The position numbers and the translations under genes are program-made. Below are positions 9,117 through 17,170 of a stretch of 64,000 bases of DNA, piece by piece (the first letter of the stretch is position 1; each line of letters opens with the position of its first letter). Origin of the DNA: Sulfuricurvum sp. (GTDB lineage Bacteria > Campylobacterota > Campylobacteria > Campylobacterales > Sulfurimonadaceae); NCBI RefSeq assembly GCF_028713855.1, contig NZ_JAQTNN010000015.1, forward strand, positions 1 to 64,000, read 5' to 3'. The notes below the pieces were generated by a model. It was not told the DNA's origin, ran no database searches, and saw nothing but the letters and a program-made list of their open reading frames with translations.

Positions 9117-9710
9117 ATGAAATGTTTTGAAATTGCTGTTTTTATAGCATTATTTGTAAGTTCAATAGTTAATGCGGCTTCTGAAAAGCTGCCTGCTAAT
9201 AGTGAGTTTTTGACTTGCAATAAGATGGAATTGCATAAAAGAGTACAAGATTATGATCCACCTATGAATACATATTTTGTGTATAAAAACTATTTAATAC
9301 AGCCAGATGATAGAACTATGGTAGACACATCTTATATAATTAAAAATAATAATATAAGATTAAATACTTTGACGTTAAAAAATACCGGAACATTGATTCA
9401 TACTGAGGCATCAATATGTAACAATACAAAAAATAACGAATACATTATTATTGAAGATGAATGGGAAGGTGAAGATGCAGGTAGTGGAACTGGAGTTTTA
9501 GTCATTGACATATCGAATAATACCGCTAAAAAACTCTACAGAGATAACTTCGATGATGAGCGCTATACTCCAAAAAAACTACTAAATCAACAAAAATATC
9601 TTCCAATAACTCCCACTTTATTTGAAAAAGACGGCGGACTTTACATGAAAGTTGGTTCAACCTACAAGTCGGACATTATCACTTTGAAAAAATCAAATAG
9701 CGGAAAATAA
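9117..9710 (+). CDS. Secreted protein of unknown function, candidate immunity protein
   Basis: A 197-residue protein with a signal peptide (AVFIALFVSSIVNA, cleavage expected after residue about 20). I do not recognise the family. Two cysteines remain in the mature part (TCNKM near 34 and ICNNT near 104), which may form a disulfide. An acidic stretch EDEWEGEDAGSG lies near residue 120. It starts 13 bp after the orphan RHS tip behind an AAGGAA ribosome site. Its location directly after an M23 cargo suggests a periplasmic immunity protein, by position only. Confidence 0.55.
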   Translation: MKCFEIAVFIALFVSSIVNAASEKLPANSEFLTCNKMELHKRVQDYDPPMNTYFVYKNYLIQPDDRTMVDTSYIIKNNNIRLNTLTLKNTGTLIHTEASICNNTKNNEYIIIEDEWEGEDAGSGTGVLVIDISNNTAKKLYRDNFDDERYTPKKLLNQQKYLPITPTLFEKDGGLYMKVGSTYKSDIITLKKSNSGK

Positions 9711-9713
9711 AAT

Positions 9714-10388
9714 ATGAATCAATATTTAGCTTTAATCATTCTTTTACTTTTTTCTGGAGTTATGCTTCATGCTAAAAATAGTAAAGATGTGAGGATTAAT
9801 GAAATTTCAAAATCGATTTATCTGCAAGCTTATAAAAGTACTAAACATTCTCCAAAAAGTATTTATAAAGTAACAGACATAAATATTGCTAAAAAGCTAT
9901 TGGCTGGAATGGTTAAACTTGGTATACCAAAAAAAATGTTAGATGTACCAAATGATTCACAGAGAATGATTATAAAAATTTCAACTAAAGCAGGAAAAAT
10001 AATAACAAAAGCAAATCCCGATGATCCAATTTGGTTTGTAGCCTACTATCCAAATGAAAACTATTTATCTGTAGAAGGTGAATATCCGGCTGATTATGGA
10101 TTTGATTTGAACACTGGAAATATAGAAATGGGCAGTCCCGAAGATACATATATTTCTCCAAATAGTAAATATATCATTACAGGTGCATATAATGGGATGG
10201 AATGTTATGGAAATCATATAATGATCAGTCAAAATAGGAATTATAAAACTTTTTATAATTTTTCAAATGATGTTGGCTGTTACTTTACTGATGAATTTTG
10301 GCAAGATAATAACAATTTTTTCTATTCGATGAAGATTGAAGAAGAAAAGGGTAATACATGGAAATATTATCATGTAAATATTAAGTGA
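9714..10388 (+). CDS. Secreted protein of unknown function
   Basis: A 224-residue protein with a signal peptide (ALIILLLFSGVMLHA). The family is not recognised. The C-terminal half reads like short beta-propeller strands (DTYISPNSKYIITGAY; FWQDNNNFFYSMKIEE), reminiscent of the secreted WD40-like protein upstream, and contains two cysteines (MECYG, GCYFT). It begins 3 bp after the previous stop, so both are probably cotranscribed with the orphan RHS tip. A second immunity protein or an accessory factor is possible. AT-rich, ending the foreign-looking segment. Confidence 0.5.
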   Translation: MNQYLALIILLLFSGVMLHAKNSKDVRINEISKSIYLQAYKSTKHSPKSIYKVTDINIAKKLLAGMVKLGIPKKMLDVPNDSQRMIIKISTKAGKIITKANPDDPIWFVAYYPNENYLSVEGEYPADYGFDLNTGNIEMGSPEDTYISPNSKYIITGAYNGMECYGNHIMISQNRNYKTFYNFSNDVGCYFTDEFWQDNNNFFYSMKIEEEKGNTWKYYHVNIK

Positions 10389-10425
10389 TTTCTAATGAAA
10401 AAGCATAATACAATATATAAAGTCG

Positions 10426-10920
10426 TTATCGGTGTTGTTTCGGTGTATCAAAAAAGAGTAATTCTGCTGCATCAAATCCGATAGTTTTCCAGTTGGCTTC
10501 TTTTAACTGCATTGCTACAGCGCCGCAGGTGGGGATATTTTCTATATCTGCACCACACAGTGCATTGACACACTCGGTAAACTCAGGATTGTGTCCAAAC
10601 ACCATGAGAGTTTCGCATGTGTCTGAAACAGCTCGTATCACTTCGAAGATGGTTTCAATATCGCTGTCATATAGGGATGCGTTATAGGTGATAGTATCTT
10701 CCGGGTAGGAGAGTTTTCGGGCGATTTCCATAGCGGTAGTTTTGGCTCGTTGTGCCGGACTGGAGAGGATTAAATCGGGATGAATATGTTTTTGAGATAA
10801 TGATGTCCCCATCAACGGAGCATCATACAAACCTCGTGCATTCAATTCTCTGTCAAAATCATGTAAAAAGGGATTGCTCCAATCAGATTTTGCATGACGG
10901 ATCAGAATGAGCGTTTTCAT
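10426..10920 (-). CDS. sixA: SixA-type phosphohistidine phosphatase
   Basis: A 164-residue histidine phosphatase-superfamily protein with the catalytic RHAKS motif at residues 8-12 (His9 the phospho-acceptor), the second arginine in SSPAQRAKTTA, and the later VFGHNPEF motif that supplies the second catalytic histidine. SixA proteins remove phosphate from phosphohistidine in phosphotransfer proteins; the substrate here is not known. The ATG overlaps the stop of the upstream 81-residue gene by 4 bp, so the two are probably cotranscribed. Length fits the family. Confidence 0.82.
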   Translation of the reverse strand: MKTLILIRHAKSDWSNPFLHDFDRELNARGLYDAPLMGTSLSQKHIHPDLILSSPAQRAKTTAMEIARKLSYPEDTITYNASLYDSDIETIFEVIRAVSDTCETLMVFGHNPEFTECVNALCGADIENIPTCGAVAMQLKEANWKTIGFDAAELLFFDTPKQHR

Positions 10921-11162
10921 AGCGGATTACTGTCATTGAGTGGATGATTACCCCAGACATCTCGTAATTTCTGGGTGTAATAGGTTAGGGCATCCGAGCG
11001 TTTCATCCGTTTAGGTTTGTCTTTGATATGCAAGGTACTAATAAACTTTCCCTCTATCATCTGGATACTCATGATCTCATCATAAACGCACTCCCCGTAC
11101 GTTCTTCCACGAGGGTATTCTACGCAAACGTTATGATTATTTTCGTCAGTTATTACAGTCAT
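10917..11162 (-). CDS. Small hypothetical protein (81 aa)
   Basis: A short soluble protein with no signal peptide, no recognised domain, one cysteine pair spaced far apart (VCVEY, ECVYD) and a basic patch KDKPKRMKRSD. It sits between another small hypothetical gene (17 bp upstream) and sixA, which it overlaps by 4 bp. That coupling supports it as a real gene; the function is unknown. Confidence 0.6.
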   Translation of the reverse strand: MTVITDENNHNVCVEYPRGRTYGECVYDEIMSIQMIEGKFISTLHIKDKPKRMKRSDALTYYTQKLRDVWGNHPLNDSNPL

Positions 11163-11179
11163 ATTGGGTATCCTAGAAT

Positions 11180-11548
11180 TTAAAAACTCAGTCCGAGTTC
11201 GCTTAAAAGGGCTTGTTTCTCTTTGGCTGGGTTATCGAAAAAGCGATCTTTGATATCATCTTCCAAGATTGCAATGTCATCGAAAAGCTCAGCATCATCT
11301 TTTTCCGGGAAATAACGGTTTACTTCCTGTGCCACGAGTTCAAGATCTGTTTCAGAGATTTCATCATCATTTAACAATCCGATACGATTCGTATGCTCGA
11401 TGGTGGAGAGGGCACGGAGAAGATAGAGCTTTTCACATCGATCATCATCAGGCTCATTATAGACCCAAGTGTTGATTTGGTTGATCTCAGAACGGTAAAG
11501 CAGGCTAGACTCTTTGATAGTGTTTTTTTGCTGTAGTGATAGCGCCAT
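11180..11548 (-). CDS. Small acidic hypothetical protein (122 aa)
   Basis: A soluble, acidic, mostly helical protein (NEPDDDRCEKLYLLRALSTI; EKDDAELFDDIAILEDDIKD) of no family I recognise. It is the first gene of a three-gene minus-strand unit ending in sixA. No signal peptide or membrane segment is visible. Confidence 0.6.
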   Translation of the reverse strand: MALSLQQKNTIKESSLLYRSEINQINTWVYNEPDDDRCEKLYLLRALSTIEHTNRIGLLNDDEISETDLELVAQEVNRYFPEKDDAELFDDIAILEDDIKDRFFDNPAKEKQALLSELGLSF

Positions 11549-11647
11549 AAAAACCCTTTTCTTTAATGATTAATGGTAATAGTTGAAGTTTAATAAGAGA
11601 TTGTACACTGTTTTAAGAACAAAATGAAAACAGAGATACGGTCTCAC

Positions 11648-11920
11648 CTAAGGAGAAAGACTTAATAAGTCATTTTTCTGTTGACGGCTCATTTTTTTGA
11701 TTACAAGCTCACGTTTGAGGGCAGTGCTTTTATCCATGCATGCCTCTTGATATACCAGTATCACAGGACGACGATATCGAGTATATTTTGCCCCTTTATC
11801 AGAGGTATTATGCTCTAGTATCCTTTTGTCCAGATTATTGGTGATTCCGGTATAGAGAGTTCCATCATTGCATCTAAGAATGTAAAGTATATAAGGAGTT
11901 ATCATTGGAAGTTCATTCAT
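11648..11920 (-). CDS. GIY-YIG nuclease-superfamily protein (UPF0213 type)
   Basis: A 90-residue single-domain protein with the GIY-YIG signature in the form YILYILRCNDGTLYTGIT, followed by KRILEHN and the KYTRYRRPVILVY and ALKRELVIKKM segments usual for the small stand-alone members. The family has the fold of a DNA endonuclease, but the cellular role of these short proteins is unsettled. It stands alone between the sixA unit and the tRNA operon; its start lies 36 bp downstream of a tRNA-fMet, so it could be read through from that promoter. Confidence 0.82.
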   Translation of the reverse strand: MNELPMITPYILYILRCNDGTLYTGITNNLDKRILEHNTSDKGAKYTRYRRPVILVYQEACMDKSTALKRELVIKKMSRQQKNDLLSLSP

Positions 11921-11955
11921 ATTAAGAAGTATAACATAAGAGATAAATTAGTGAT

Positions 11956-12032
<77 letters not shown>

Positions 12033-12091
12033 GTAAAAAAAGTGGGTTTCTATTATCTATATTTTATAGGGTAGAAGTCTAAAGTCTAGAT

Positions 12092-12168
<77 letters not shown>

Positions 12169-12177
12169 GTATAAAAG

Positions 12178-12252
12178 TGGATGGGGTAGTAGGACTCGAA
12201 CCTACAATCTACAGTACCAAAAACTGTTGGCATACCATTTGCCTATACCCCA
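12178..12252 (-). tRNA. tRNA-Gln (TTG)
   Basis: A 75-nt cloverleaf: acceptor stem TGGGGTA/TACCCCA, anticodon loop TTTTGGT on an ACAGT/ACTGT stem giving anticodon TTG, T-arm GTTCGAGTC, and encoded CCA. It is the first gene of the tRNA operon. Confidence 0.95.
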
Positions 12253-12273
12253 ACATTGTGTTGTGAGGCCGAA

Positions 12274-12302
12274 ATTATAGACACTTTTAACAAATTTGTC
12301 AA
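12274..12302 (-). promoter_or_regulatory. Consensus sigma-70 promoter of the tRNA operon
   Basis: On the minus strand TTGACA (12302-12297) and TATAAT (12279-12274) are separated by exactly 17 bp, a full match to the sigma-70 consensus. The expected start near 12267 lies about 15 bases before the tRNA-Gln gene. Epsilonproteobacterial promoters usually lack a clear -35, so this is unusually strong. Confidence 0.85.
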
Positions 12303-12372
12303 GTGCTTCGATAATAACGGCGTTAAAAAAGAGCATTTTTTTTATTGTGATAGTTTTTTAACCCTTTTACTT

Positions 12373-12378
12373 TATAAT
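12373..12378 (+). promoter_or_regulatory. Putative -10 element of ribBA
   Basis: TATAAT lies 29 bp before the ribBA start, preceded by T-rich runs and no -35 hexamer, as is common in this phylum. No FMN-riboswitch-like structure is visible in the leader, which is too short to hold one. Confidence 0.5.
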
Positions 12379-12407
12379 TAGTCCAAATATTACACAAAAG
12401 AGTTTTT

Positions 12408-13445
12408 ATGTCAGCAGTGCAACGGGTCTTGGATGCTATCGAAGAGTTTAAAAAAGGGCGAATGGTAATTATGGTCGATGATGAGGATCGTGAAAACGAG
12501 GGAGACCTTGTTTACGCTTCTGTTTTTTCAACCCCGGATCATGTTAATTTCATGGCTACTCATGCAAAGGGACTGATTTGTGTCGCTATCAATCCAAGTA
12601 TCGCTAAACGCCTTAGTCTTGAGCCGATGGTGAAATCGAATACTTCGATGCATGAAACAGCATTTACGATCTCAGTGGACGCTACAGCAGCGACTACGGG
12701 GATTTCAACGGCAGAGCGGGACATGACCATCAAAATTCTGGCCAATCCTCTTTCGCATTCTTCTGAATTGGTCGCTCCAGGGCATATTTTTCCTCTGATC
12801 GCAAAAGAAGGAGGAACTCTGGTTCGAATCGGGCATACGGAAGGCTCTGTCGACTTGTGCCGACTTTCCGGACTAGCTGAATCTGCGGTCATTTGTGAAA
12901 TCATGAAAGAAGACGGAACAATGGCACGTCGGGATGATTTGGATGTCTTTGCTGTAAAACATAACCTTAAAACGGTGTATATCTCAGACATCGTTGAGTT
13001 TCGTCTCGCGAATGAGACTTTGGTTAAAGCAGTGTCAGAAGAGGAGATCGAGTTTTTCGGTGTTCACGTTAAAAAATACGAGTTTGCCGATCATCAGGAT
13101 AATCGTCATACGGCTGTGGTTTTCTATAAAGCGGGAGAGACAGCGAATGTTAAAGTTCATAATGTTGTTCCGGATATCGACTTACTGCTTAATCAAAGCA
13201 AATACGCTCATCTGATTGATTCGATCCATTATCTCAAACATAATAGCGGTGTATTGCTCTTTATCAACAAACCGCATCATCAGCAGGTGAATATGAAGGA
13301 ATACGGTATAGGTGCTCAAATTCTCAAATCTTTAGGGGTGAAACATATGCGTCTTATTGCGGAATCAAAAGTGTCTGATTTTGCAGGGCTTAGCGGTTTC
13401 GGATTAGATGTCATAGAGACGATAAATCCCATGGATGAACATTAA
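12408..13445 (+). CDS. ribBA: 3,4-dihydroxy-2-butanone-4-phosphate synthase with degenerate GTP cyclohydrolase II domain
   Basis: A 345-residue riboflavin-pathway enzyme. The N-terminal 200 residues are a full RibB domain: VDDEDRENEGDL (near 24-35), the TTGIST and RIGHTEGSVDL substrate-binding segments, and VICEIMKEDGTMAR. RibB makes the four-carbon unit of riboflavin from ribulose 5-phosphate. Residues about 205-340 align with GTP cyclohydrolase II but lack the three zinc cysteines and the nearby catalytic segment; they keep only fold-like pieces (YGIGAQILKSLGVKHMRLI). The same hybrid is known from Helicobacter and Campylobacter, where a separate RibA does the cyclohydrolase step. The start has only a weak ribosome site (AGAG). 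Confidence 0.9.
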   Translation: MSAVQRVLDAIEEFKKGRMVIMVDDEDRENEGDLVYASVFSTPDHVNFMATHAKGLICVAINPSIAKRLSLEPMVKSNTSMHETAFTISVDATAATTGISTAERDMTIKILANPLSHSSELVAPGHIFPLIAKEGGTLVRIGHTEGSVDLCRLSGLAESAVICEIMKEDGTMARRDDLDVFAVKHNLKTVYISDIVEFRLANETLVKAVSEEEIEFFGVHVKKYEFADHQDNRHTAVVFYKAGETANVKVHNVVPDIDLLLNQSKYAHLIDSIHYLKHNSGVLLFINKPHHQQVNMKEYGIGAQILKSLGVKHMRLIAESKVSDFAGLSGFGLDVIETINPMDEH

Positions 13446-13512
13446 TCGTTATTATCCTTATTTAAGGCGAGTTTGTTTACAATAAATTGTATTAACAACG
13501 GAGGATATGAGA

Positions 13513-14271
13513 ATGGAATTAAAAACTATTGCAAAATCGCTTTTGCTGGCAGGGATGTTCAGCATGGTCGCGATTCAATTTACCGGATGTGGGGCAGCTC
13601 ATACGGCGATCAAAAAACGTAATCTTGATGTACAGACCAAAATGTCGGAAACGATCTTTTTAGAACCGACAGAAGCGGAGAAAAAAATAATTTTTATTGA
13701 TGTTCGTAATACATCCGATAAAGATATCAATGTCAAAGCACCTATCATCACTGCCCTTCAAGCACAAGGGTATACCATTACCAATAGTCCGCAAAAAGCC
13801 AACTTTATGTTGCAAGTGAATGTACTCCAAGTGGGTAAAACTGATCTTCGCGAAGCACAGGGTGCATTGTCCAGCGGATTTGGCGGAGCTGTCTCAGGAG
13901 CTGCTGTAGGTGTTGCGACAGGATACGCATTTAACGGCGGGAATAGAGATGCTGCTGCGGTTGGTCTTGCCGGTGCGGCACTTGGATTTATCGGTGATGC
14001 ATTGGTAGATGATACCTATTTTAGTATGATTACCGATGTACAGATTCGTGAGCGCCCGTTAGCAGGGGAAGTAGTAACGCAGACACAAGCGGCGAATATT
14101 AAACAAGGAACTTCCACTAAGGTCAAACAAGATATTCAAGGTGGCAAAGTAGAGTGGAAAACGTATCGTACGCGTGTTGTGAGCACGGCAAATAAAGTAA
14201 ATCTCGATTTTGCGGAAGCGCAGCCGGTGTTACAGGAAGCATTGGGAAAATCACTTTCAGGACTTTTTTAA
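13513..14271 (+). CDS. traT: TraT-like complement-resistance lipoprotein
   Basis: About 252 residues. The signal peptide ends in a lipobox-like FTGCG, giving an outer-membrane lipoprotein. The body matches the TraT family: NTSDKDINV, an Ala/Gly-rich hydrophobic stretch (near 120-160), DVQIRERP and a C-terminal EWKTYRTRVVSTANKVNL. Plasmid TraT mediates surface exclusion and serum resistance; the chromosomal role is not known. An ATG at 13507 lies only 2 bp after the GGAGG at 13500-13504, while the ATG at 13513 has 8 bp spacing, so I prefer the latter. A hairpin terminator follows. Confidence 0.82.
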   Translation: MELKTIAKSLLLAGMFSMVAIQFTGCGAAHTAIKKRNLDVQTKMSETIFLEPTEAEKKIIFIDVRNTSDKDINVKAPIITALQAQGYTITNSPQKANFMLQVNVLQVGKTDLREAQGALSSGFGGAVSGAAVGVATGYAFNGGNRDAAAVGLAGAALGFIGDALVDDTYFSMITDVQIRERPLAGEVVTQTQAANIKQGTSTKVKQDIQGGKVEWKTYRTRVVSTANKVNLDFAEAQPVLQEALGKSLSGLF

Positions 14272-14624
14272 TTAATACCTTCTCGCCCCATTACGGGGCG
14301 CTTTTTTTCTATCAATCGACTTAGTACTATCCCTAACATTAATCCGATACTATCTGCAAAAATATCTTCAATAGATGCCGTTCGTGTCGGTAAAAAAGAT
14401 TGAACCGTTTCGATAAAGAGTGCATAGAAAAGCATAGACACTACAATACGCTGTATCGTATGGATAAAAGCAAAACGATAGAGTAATAGTAATACTGTAA
14501 ATGCGGCTGCATGATTGAGTCTGTCACTGAAAGAAGCAATTGGAGGAAGCCCCGAATAATCAGGGAGAAATGCGAGTGTAGAGATAATGATCAAGCTACA
14601 AAAAAAAGCGATTTTAGAGATCAA
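14268..14624 (-). CDS. VanZ-like membrane protein
   Basis: A 118-residue membrane protein with about four hydrophobic segments and the VanZ family pattern: FSDRLNHAAAFTVLLLLY, then ALFIETVQSFLPTRTASIEDIFADSIG. The Glu, Arg and Asp in the last segment are the family's conserved charged residues. VanZ contributes to teicoplanin resistance in Gram-positives; the function here is unknown. Last gene of the flgA operon, overlapping cysE by 4 bp. Confidence 0.75.
   Translation of the reverse strand: MISKIAFFCSLIIISTLAFLPDYSGLPPIASFSDRLNHAAAFTVLLLLYRFAFIHTIQRIVVSMLFYALFIETVQSFLPTRTASIEDIFADSIGLMLGIVLSRLIEKKRPVMGREGIN
14284..14308 (+). terminator. Intrinsic terminator of the TraT-like gene
   Basis: A hairpin CGCCCC/GGGGCG with loop ATTA (stem 14284-14300) is followed by C and seven T. 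It lies just after the TraT-like stop and inside the 3' end of the convergent VanZ-like gene. Confidence 0.85.
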
Positions 14625-15328
14625 TTTTTCATTGCCTTGATAAATGATTCATAGATGTTTTCGAGCTGTAAATCTTGTTCGAGGATTTCTGTGTTGTCCT
14701 GCACCATATAGTGTTCCAATACGGCGACTCGGCGGAGGAGATATTCAAACATCTCTTTGTTGATATCGGGAAGTTTGTTATGACTGAACGGGTCTTTATC
14801 TCGCCCTTTTTGGATGACGTGGGCGGGGATACCGATCGCGGTGCTGTTGTCAGGTACTTCGCGTACGACGACGGAGTTGGCTCCGATTTTAGAGTTGGCT
14901 CCGATTGTAATATTCCCTAAAACTTTTGCCCCTGCACCGATAACAACACCGCTTTTGATCGTAGGGTGACGTTTACCGGCGACAAGGCTCACCCCTCCAA
15001 GGGTAACCCCTTGATAAATGAGTACATCATCCTCGATCACGGTTGTCTGTCCGATGACAACGCCGAAGCCATGGTCGATAAAGACACGTCGACCGATCGT
15101 AGCTCCCGGATGGATATCAATGTTGGTGAAAAGCTGATTTATACCCATCAATATGCGGGCAACGGCACGAAAGCCGTTTCGATAGAGTCGGTTGGAGATA
15201 CGGTACCAAAAAATGGCCCACACACCCGGATAGTTGAAAAAGAGTTCGATGCGAGAACTGATAGCGGGATCATTCTTGTAAACGTTCGAAAAATCTTCGG
15301 CAATTTCAGAAAAAAGTCCCAAATTCAA
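14621..15328 (-). CDS. cysE: Serine O-acetyltransferase
   Basis: A 235-residue enzyme that makes O-acetylserine for cysteine synthesis. After a short helical N-terminus, residues about 65-190 form the left-handed beta-helix with hexapeptide repeats: IDIHPGATIGRR, FIDHGFGVVIGQT (Asp-His of the active site) and YQGVTLGGVS, ending IPAHVI. The N-terminal helical domain is short, as in the EpsC/type-II forms of Campylobacterota. It starts 3 bp after speA and overlaps the VanZ-like gene by 4 bp. Cysteine supply is central in a sulfur oxidiser, but the placement looks like a housekeeping operon. Confidence 0.92.
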   Translation of the reverse strand: MNLGLFSEIAEDFSNVYKNDPAISSRIELFFNYPGVWAIFWYRISNRLYRNGFRAVARILMGINQLFTNIDIHPGATIGRRVFIDHGFGVVIGQTTVIEDDVLIYQGVTLGGVSLVAGKRHPTIKSGVVIGAGAKVLGNITIGANSKIGANSVVVREVPDNSTAIGIPAHVIQKGRDKDPFSHNKLPDINKEMFEYLLRRVAVLEHYMVQDNTEILEQDLQLENIYESFIKAMKN

Positions 15329-15331
15329 TCC

Positions 15332-17161
15332 TTATCGTGTGGTTCGCAAGTACCCGTTTTGGTACAGGTACATTTCGAGTTTTTGAAGTGTATCACTTTT
15401 TTCTTCTTCTGTCCTAAAATCACTCACGGCAAGTTTATTTTTAAGGTTTGTCAGAAGTTTAGAAGCGTCATAGCCGATATCTTCGAGGATATTGAGAATG
15501 TTATCGGACTCTGTGAAATTTTCAATTTCATATCCGGTATCACTGATTAAGATGGTACATTCACTCGGGTGGGTGAAGAGATTGTGGTTCATCCCTAATG
15601 TCTCTTGATAAGCACCGACGTTGAAAAAGGCAAGAAAGTATTCCTCTTCGTCCAAATCAATATCGTGCAGATAAAGAGGAGCCTCAGGTTTGAAGCGGAT
15701 CTCGCCGTCACTGTCACAGGTAATATCCCACAAGCTTGCCGCACGGATGGCTGGGACATCGAGACGATCAAGCGGCATAATCGGAAACTGCTGCTGTAAT
15801 CCCCAGTAATCGGGGATACTTTGGAAGATAGAACTGTTGATCAGATAGCGTTCTTGGAGCTTCACTTGCAGACGTTCGATTTCAGGCATAGGGTTGTCTT
15901 GGGAAAGATAGAGCGATTTTTTGATAATCTGATGCACTAAAATTTCTGCATTGGAACGATCTTGCAAGTCAATGTGCCCCAAATTAAACAAAGTAAGCAA
16001 TGACTCCATGTGATCCAACGCATCATGCATGTACTCGATGCAGGTACGCGGTGAGAGCAGCGAATTTAATTCACGCAGCTCTTCGATGAGAGGCGGATTA
16101 TTCTCTTTGAGTTTGAGCGATTTTGCTTGATAGTCGTGTGAAAAAAGCTCAAGTACCGGCGCGATCAAAACGGAGTGGGATGCAACAACAAAACGGCCTG
16201 ATTCGGTATAAATATCAGGATGATCAACCCCTTTTGCATTCATGATCTCACGAAGAAGGAAAACAACACTGTTGGAGAACTCTTCGAGTGTATAGTTACG
16301 CATCCGATTTGACGTATGTTGAGAATATTCAACCGCAAGTCCCCCACCGATATTGATCGCTCCGAGGTTATCTGCTCCCATCTTTTTGAGTTCGGCGTAA
16401 ATATTTCCCGCTTCACGCAAAACCCGTTTTAGAGTAGAGATATCCTGCATTTGTGAACCGACATGGAAATGGATCATACTGAAATGATCGACGAGGTTGT
16501 TTTCTTGGAGCATGTTCATTGCTTCGATAAGCTCGGTTGATGTTAGACCGAATTTAGAACCTAATCCGCTGCTTTTTGCCCAGATACCGCTTCCTTCGGA
16601 TTGGAGACGGATACGGATTCCGATATTCGGTATTTTGAGATTACATGATTGGGCTACATCGATAATCCATTCAAGCTCGCCGAGACCTTCGATCGTGATG
16701 GTAATGTCATGACCCATTTGGGCTGCCATAAATCCGAGTCGTACCATCTCTTCATCTTTAAATCCGTTGACGGTAATGGGTGAACCGATAGCTGTTTTTG
16801 CCATAGCAATGGCAAGCTCGGCTTTAGAACCGGCTTCCAAGCCATATCCGTATCGTTCGCCGTGTTCGACGATTGCATCGACCGCTTCAGGAAATTGATT
16901 TACTTTAAGCGGAAATACTGCCCGGAATTTTCCGGTGTAATCGTTTTCAAAGATAGCGCGATGAAAATTAGAATACAAAAGATCGATTTGTTTTCCGATC
17001 AAATGGGGGAAACGCAAGATTAATGGCCCGCGAAGGTTGGTTTTACGTATTTTTTGGCTGATTTCAATCAATGAGGGGGAACTTTTATAGTTAACTTTAA
17101 CCATCCCCTGATCGATCATAAAGTTGTTTTCACCCCAAATATCTATACCATAGTTTTGCAT
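15332..17161 (-). CDS. speA: Biosynthetic arginine decarboxylase
   Basis: A 609-residue, PLP-dependent enzyme of the alanine-racemase fold that converts arginine to agmatine for polyamine synthesis. The PLP lysine is K86 in FPLKVNQ; the glycine-rich loop INIGGGLAVEYS binds the cofactor phosphate; the C-terminal part has the ICDSDG-like motif as WDITCDSDG, with the cysteine that reaches into the partner active site, and VGAYQETLGMNHNLF. Length matches the family. Spacing to hisS is 9 bp and to cysE 3 bp. Confidence 0.94.
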   Translation of the reverse strand: MQNYGIDIWGENNFMIDQGMVKVNYKSSPSLIEISQKIRKTNLRGPLILRFPHLIGKQIDLLYSNFHRAIFENDYTGKFRAVFPLKVNQFPEAVDAIVEHGERYGYGLEAGSKAELAIAMAKTAIGSPITVNGFKDEEMVRLGFMAAQMGHDITITIEGLGELEWIIDVAQSCNLKIPNIGIRIRLQSEGSGIWAKSSGLGSKFGLTSTELIEAMNMLQENNLVDHFSMIHFHVGSQMQDISTLKRVLREAGNIYAELKKMGADNLGAINIGGGLAVEYSQHTSNRMRNYTLEEFSNSVVFLLREIMNAKGVDHPDIYTESGRFVVASHSVLIAPVLELFSHDYQAKSLKLKENNPPLIEELRELNSLLSPRTCIEYMHDALDHMESLLTLFNLGHIDLQDRSNAEILVHQIIKKSLYLSQDNPMPEIERLQVKLQERYLINSSIFQSIPDYWGLQQQFPIMPLDRLDVPAIRAASLWDITCDSDGEIRFKPEAPLYLHDIDLDEEEYFLAFFNVGAYQETLGMNHNLFTHPSECTILISDTGYEIENFTESDNILNILEDIGYDASKLLTNLKNKLAVSDFRTEEEKSDTLQKLEMYLYQNGYLRTTR

Positions 17162-17170
17162 GTTGATCCT

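Noticed and set aside
6388-10388. Insertion sequence carrying the AT-rich genes
   Set aside because: No transposase, terminal inverted repeats or target-site duplication are visible; the RHS core repeat explains the structure better.
12253-12407. FMN riboswitch before ribBA
   Set aside because: The leader after the -10 is about 20 bases and lacks the conserved RFN elements.
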